From assembly GCA_002007465.1 (NCBI GenBank), contig LNAC01000753.1, positions 313,213 through 377,212 on the forward strand: 64,000 nt of DNA. Direction: 5' to 3'. Below, piece after piece: positions 59,318 to 64,000 of this stretch. Each line of letters starts with the position of its first letter. The stretch's first letter is position 1. The position numbers and the translations under genes were made by a program. The notes beneath the pieces are model-generated. The model did no database searches, was not told where the DNA came from, and was given only the letters and a program-made list of their open reading frames with translations. The stretch comes from Ailurus styani. Lineage: Eukaryota > Chordata > Mammalia > Carnivora > Ailuridae.

Positions 59318-60330
59318 AAGCTAAGCGTCAGAAGGTGGACAAGCCAGATACTGACCCTGGGACACTTATCCCCTCGGGAGCAGAAGGTGTCACGGGGGTA
59401 ACAGATAATTGCAGCGTATGGTGGCAGTACCTGCAAGGGTTATCAGCCAGGTATTAGAAAGCATAAGGAAGGGGCATGAGATGCCAGCTACCCCAGGGCC
59501 CACTCAGTGGCTACAAATACCCCTTCCTAATAAAAGGAACCAAGGCTCTCTGGGAAAATGGCTGATTCCAGGTCTGGAGCAAGAAATGCACAATGTGACC
59601 CCAGAAATCTTCCCATACCAGATAGCCAGAAAGTGATCAAAGGTGACCAGGATCACACCAGAAGGACCTAGAAGCCACCCAGAGAAGGGCTCCTGGAACA
59701 AGGCGAGGATAATGTGAGCGTTAAACAGAATAAAAACTGTAATAAGGGTGCCTGGGTGGCTCAGTTGGTTGGGCGACTGCCTTTGACTCAGGTCATGATG
59801 CCAGAGTCCTGGGATCAAGTCCCACATCGTGCTCCCAGCTCCATAGGGAGTCTGCTTCTCCCTCTGACCTTCTCCCCTCTCATGCTCTCTCTCACTCTCT
59901 CTCTCTCAAATAAATGAATAAAAAAAAAACTTAAAAAATAAAAAATAAAAATAAAACTGTAATAAATTGAAACACGTATTTAAATCCCTGAGGTCATAAT
60001 GATACAAAACCAAATCAAACCAACAAAACACTCAATTGGGTCACAAATGCCTGAAAACCAATAAATGAAAGACAAAGAATAAAGCTGTGTGTGGTCTTTC
60101 CCATATGGACAGCACTCCAAGGTAAGCAGACAGGGGATGAGGAAGCGCTTTCCTTTCTAGAAGTATTCTACCGGGAAATTAAACATGGTTTCCAGAATGA
60201 AAACGCCACGATGCTGTCATCCCCGTCAACTGTCAATGCTGTCATATCCCGGGCACTGAACGGCCACAGCGGCCAACATCACAGAGAGACAACCAGTCGG
60301 CACCATGGGGACACTCACTGAATAGCGTAA
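59318..60330 (+). repeat. possible old L1 3'-UTR-like repeat, split by a SINE
   Basis: 'CCTTCCTAATAAAAGGAACCAAGG', 'CCAGGTCTGGAGCAAGAAATG', 'AGAAAGTGATCAAAGGTGAC', 'GAAGGACCTAGAAGCCACCCAG' and 'AAATTGAAACACGTATTTAAATCC' recall a common old mammalian 3'-end repeat. The family is not assigned with certainty. Confidence 0.4.
59746..59952 (+). mobile_element. CAN-SINE 14
   Basis: Head GGGTGCCTGGGTGGCTCAGT and CTGCTTCTCCCTCTGACC body with a complex A-rich AAAAAATAAAAAATAAAAA tail. Duplications AAAACTGTAATAA at about 59733-59745 and 59953-59965. Confidence 0.95.
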
Positions 60331-61190
60331 CCCCACGTACGATGAACCTTATCTTGCTCACCCTCCCCCAAAATTAAAAATCAAACATCAAACCTGAATC
60401 TGATCATACCTCCAGATCCGAATTCGAATCTGCAGGAAGTCAAGAGCACAAAGGAGCTGCTCACCCCCACCTCGGGGACACAACCAGCAAAACGCAGACT
60501 GTAGAAAAGTGTAGGGAAAACTCCCAGCTCCCTGAACAAACGAATTGCAAAAACAAACCAAGAAATCAAAACCAAACCATGATAAACAAGAGAGACATTT
60601 AAAAAGAGAGAGAGAGAGTGTATGTGTGATTTAGAAGACTTAAAGGCAAATGAATCATCGGGGTGGCTTTATCTAAGTCTTGAGTTAAGAAAAAAACCTA
60701 TAAGATAAATTTGTGACATTTATGAACCAACAGGAAATCTGAACCATTGAATATTTGATGATTTAATAAATGTGCTAATTTTCGATGGTACGATTTATGG
60801 CACTATGAATTATTTTGAGAGCCCTTATGTCTTTGAGAAACAGAGTAAAATACTGACAGAGGAAAACAGTGATTTCTGGGGCCTGCTTGAGAGGGCACAG
60901 GGATGGGGCAAGGCTCCCCTAGGCTGATGGTGGCGGGAGCACGGGGAACAGTATGTGGAGTTCACAATAACATTCTGTCTGCTTGGGTATACTTGAACTT
61001 CTCCACAAGATCTTTTAAATCAGGCTGGACTGAGAAGCAAGGGCCTCCCAGAGGAGGGGAGCTCCAAACCAAGGCTCGCAGGGTGAGGACCCAGGCTGGG
61101 ATGGCGCTGTCACTAAGATGGCACAAGTGAGGGCCCTGAGGCGAGGAGAGGAGGAGCCACCCACGGAGCGAGCTGCCCGCCAGGTGGCCA
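60331..61190. other. unannotated AT-rich to mixed sequence
   Basis: A short GA/GT stretch occurs at 60603-60628. The segment may continue the old L1-like repeat, but no landmark is clear. Confidence 0.3.
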
Positions 61191-61192
61191 CG

Positions 61193-61500
61193 GTCCAAAC
61201 ATGCGTGTCGCCCCCAAATTCATGTTTAAGCCCTAATGCCCCACAGGATGGTGTCAGGAGGCAGGGCCTCGGGAGGTGACTAGGTCATGTTTGGGGCACC
61301 GGCCCCGCAGACGAGACCCAGGCCCTTTCCCGGTGAGGCCGCAGCAAGAAAGAGACCTGAGACACGGCTCTCCCCAGAGCCCGGCCGGGCTGGCACCCCG
61401 ACCTCAGCCCTCCAGCCTGCAGGTCGGTGAGAAGTCCAAGCCCGCTGTTTACCCGGTCTGGGGGGCTTTTGTGGTCGCAGCCTGACCGAGCCACACACAG
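61193..61500 (+). mobile_element. degraded MaLR (MST/MLT1-type) LTR
   Basis: 'CCCCCAAATTCATGTTTAAGCC', 'GGTGTCAGGAGGCAGGGCCTCGGGAGGTGA', 'TAGGTCATG', 'GGCTGGCACCCCGACCTC' and 'CCTCCAGCCTGCAGGTCGGTGAGAA' follow the well-known LTR of ERVL-MaLR elements. The middle part is shorter than in intact copies, and many bases are shifted to G or C. No internal region or second LTR was seen, so it is a solo, decayed LTR without coding capacity. Confidence 0.75.
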
Positions 61501-64000
61501 TCCTTGTGGGCAGGACGGGGGGAAGCTGAGACCCGGGCGAGCTGGGGAAAAAGTCTGGTCACGCACGGCCTTTCCTCCCGGCCGTCAACCCGGGGCTCTG
61601 ATGGGGAGCCCGGCCCCATCGCTCATGATGCCCCTGCAGACAGCGGCCCTGAAGGGGACTAAGATGGAGGGTGTCTCCCCGCCGGAATTCACGCCAACAG
61701 TCCAGGTCACTACGTGTGACGAACCTCCCTCCTGGATGTAAGGCCTGCACACTGGAAATGGAGAAACAACACGGTTGCGCATCCCATTGTTATTAATGTG
61801 ACACCATATGTTTACTGCAAAGATCAAGGGACCAATCCGACCTTCTAGATGCAAAGGTGAGTTGAGGGCACGTTCCCTGGGCCGACTGCACCATTCACAT
61901 CCCAACAAGCTGGCTCGCGGTCAGAGCAGGACTCACCAGGTCAGCGGAGCTGCTACCCGTGTGGTCAGCCCAGCCCGAATTCCGGCGTTCAGGTCCGTAC
62001 AGGGCCTACTGACAGCCAATCACCCTCCTCTCGCTAAGAAACCCCTCCCTCCTCACGACCCCTGAAAAATCAATCTTTCAAAGATAAAGAGGTAATAACA
62101 AGGAAAACGTCTGTCAATCTATTAACTTCAAATGTCTTCCTGAATTTCCCTGAGAAAGAGCCACTTGAGAAAACTCCTTCACAAATAACAGTCTGAAGCC
62201 ACCAGGTGACAGCGGAGAAAGGCCAGAAACGATGACTAGAATGAGGTGTGAAATCGCCAGGAGGCTAAACTGAAAATATTCTGCGTGGTTGGAAAGGAAT
62301 CGGGGTGGCCCAGTTCCCAAAGCCCCGGGTCACTCGGCATGCCGTTCGGGGGCAGGAAGCTCCAACCCCACCTGAATCCAGCTCCGACTTAGAGGAAACC
62401 CACGTCAAAACTGGCTTCCCTTGAAATGAGATTCTGACACCCAAGGCCTCTCACAAAAGGACTTTGCCTCTGTCACATCAAGCGCTGCAGGAAGTTCAAG
62501 TCCGGCATCCCAGGGCCTCACCCCGTCCGTCAGAGCCACAGCCCACGTTGACCCGAGTCCACAAAAAAGAATCAGTGACTTGCCCTTGGCCACAGCGAGG
62601 CGTCTCAGCAGCCCAGGGAAGAGAGCCCCCCCCCCCAAATCAGTGCTCTGACCCCAAGCCCAGGACCATCACTGACCCCTCCCCCGAAAGCACCTTCACA
62701 GAGAACATGACCTTTTATGTAATCAGGCACCAACCAGCTGACATCGCTCGTGGGCTCCGAAGGCAGAGCAAGGAGTTTCTGACACCCCACGTGCTGGCCA
62801 CGTTGGGCAAGTCCCATGGGGCCCCACCTGCCATCACCCCCTCTCAGCTCCTAGAGCCCCACGAGACAACAGGCCGTGCCGTCCACCCCCTTTGCACGCT
62901 GTGTGCGACCCTCCACTAGAACTGCACGTTTGCCCAACTCTCGCCCCAAGATGGTCTTTGGCTGTTCTGTGCGGGGTCCTTGCCCTCAAGGGACGGTCCC
63001 ATCTTCTAGTCCTTCCACCCCTGCCACAGTGCCCTCCCCAGGCCGGTGCACGGTTGCGGCCTCCCGGGGAGGGCAGCTGCGCCCTTTGGCTCCAGGTACC
63101 TACCAGACACAAATGCCAGGCATACGGGGCTGTGAGTGAAAGAGGAGAGAAGGAAAGAGAAAGAGACTGGTACGAAGAAGGCTGGGGCCTGCGAAAAGAG
63201 CATAAAACCCCGCCCCCTCCTCTCCGAGCTGGCCCGATGCAGCCCCAAGCAAAGGTCTGGGTGCCGTCGGCGCGGACCGGACCAGACCATTCCGACGGCC
63301 TCAGCTCCGGGGCTCGCCCCCTGCCACCCACACACTGCGCTCCATGCGTGGTGATTTTGCAGGCAGCTTCCAGGGGTTGAGAGTCAAAAGCCCACATAGA
63401 CAAGAACAGACTGTCCAGCTGCCTCCCAAGCAATGTGGGTGTCAAGCCCCTCGGCAGGCCCCACGGGAAGAACGCCCCACCGAGAAGTGCATGGACGGGC
63501 AGGAAGGAGGGTGCAGAGGACATGTCTCCAGTGTCCCCACGGTCATCGGGGAGGCCTCAGTGGCAGGACAGAACGTGACGATGCTGAGCATTTGGTAAGC
63601 ACGTGAAGACGCCGTGCTCTCCTGGGAAAGACCCTTGCTCAGGGTCTGCTTTTGTCCTGACTCATGGCTAGACCCGGGCCTCCGGGTGCTACCTGCTCCC
63701 CGGGCAAGCGCACAGCAGGTCATCTGCGGTGCAGAGACCCCCAGTGGACAGCCACCCTTCCTGTCTCCCTGCCCACCCCTCCCTCCTCCCTGCACCACCC
63801 TCACAACACGCACCAGGGGGAAGGCTTACACCGACTCACCTGGGAGAGGACTGACGACGAGCTGCCGTGGGCACAGCAGCTAGCCCCGGGCCTCCAGACA
63901 GAGCACGTGCTCCCCGGGCCCGGGCGGCCACCTCCTTCCCCCTCTCCACCTGCCTCCCGGAAGCCAAGGCCAGGGAACGTCCAGCAGAGCTGGAAACAAA
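61501..64000. other. GC-rich unannotated sequence
   Basis: ORFs of 100-229 residues occur on both strands and overlap (for example 62834-63523 minus against 62892-63380 plus). Their reciprocal overlap and Pro/Arg/Ser/Gly-rich composition are what GC-rich non-coding DNA gives. A short AT-rich patch at 61780-61860 with CATTGTTATTAATGTG and AAGATCAAGG is a weak candidate regulatory site. Confidence 0.3.

Noticed and set aside
62834..63523. Minus-strand ORF of 229 residues
   Set aside because: A 162-residue plus-strand ORF covers most of it; the composition is typical of GC-rich non-coding sequence.
1..64000. CRISPR arrays, bacterial operons or prophage
   Set aside because: No regularly spaced repeats, no bacterial gene structure, and abundant mammalian transposons throughout.

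Overview
The window is nuclear DNA from a carnivoran mammal, most likely a mustelid (weasel, ferret, mink, otter or badger group). The main evidence is at least fourteen tRNA-Lys-derived CAN-SINE copies in both orientations. Many carry the mustelid-type body (head 'GTGGGTTAAAGCCTCTGCC', then a CT-rich stretch, 'CTGCCTACTTGT', and an AATAAA-rich tail). All were recognised by eye; no database was searched.

No protein-coding gene can be supported. The open reading frames are short, overlap in several frames, begin and end inside repeats, and match no family I recognise. The window therefore reads as intergenic or deep intronic sequence. The best candidate gene starts are a CpG island at about 25.32-25.72 kb, with two CCAAT boxes, a GC box and a strong-context ATG that runs straight into a GTGAGT splice donor, and a weaker minus-strand candidate at about 34.93-35.07 kb.

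Layout. 0-4.6 kb: purine-rich minisatellite, CpG-rich sequence, an L1 3' end, then unannotated sequence. 4.6-10.0 kb: a long decayed L1 on the plus strand, with an internal ORF2 deletion and a SINE in its 3' part. 10-26 kb: mostly single-copy sequence with two AT-rich, repeat-poor blocks that look like candidate conserved non-coding elements, five SINEs, a long GA tract, older L1 and MIR pieces, and the CpG island. 26-30 kb: a nested SINE pair and a run of old L1, MIR and L2 fragments. 30-55 kb: mainly unannotated GC-variable sequence with scattered L2, MIR, MER5A-like and L1 fragments. 55-61.5 kb: the densest SINE region and a degraded MaLR LTR. 61.5-64 kb: GC-rich sequence with no recognised gene.

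The most striking object is a young inverted duplication. Two 378-bp arms (56185-56562 and 57145-57522) face each other across a 582-bp spacer. Each carries the same SINE, the same target-site duplications and the same unique flanks. By eye they differ at two positions only. Both are CpG transitions, and each arm has lost one CpG.
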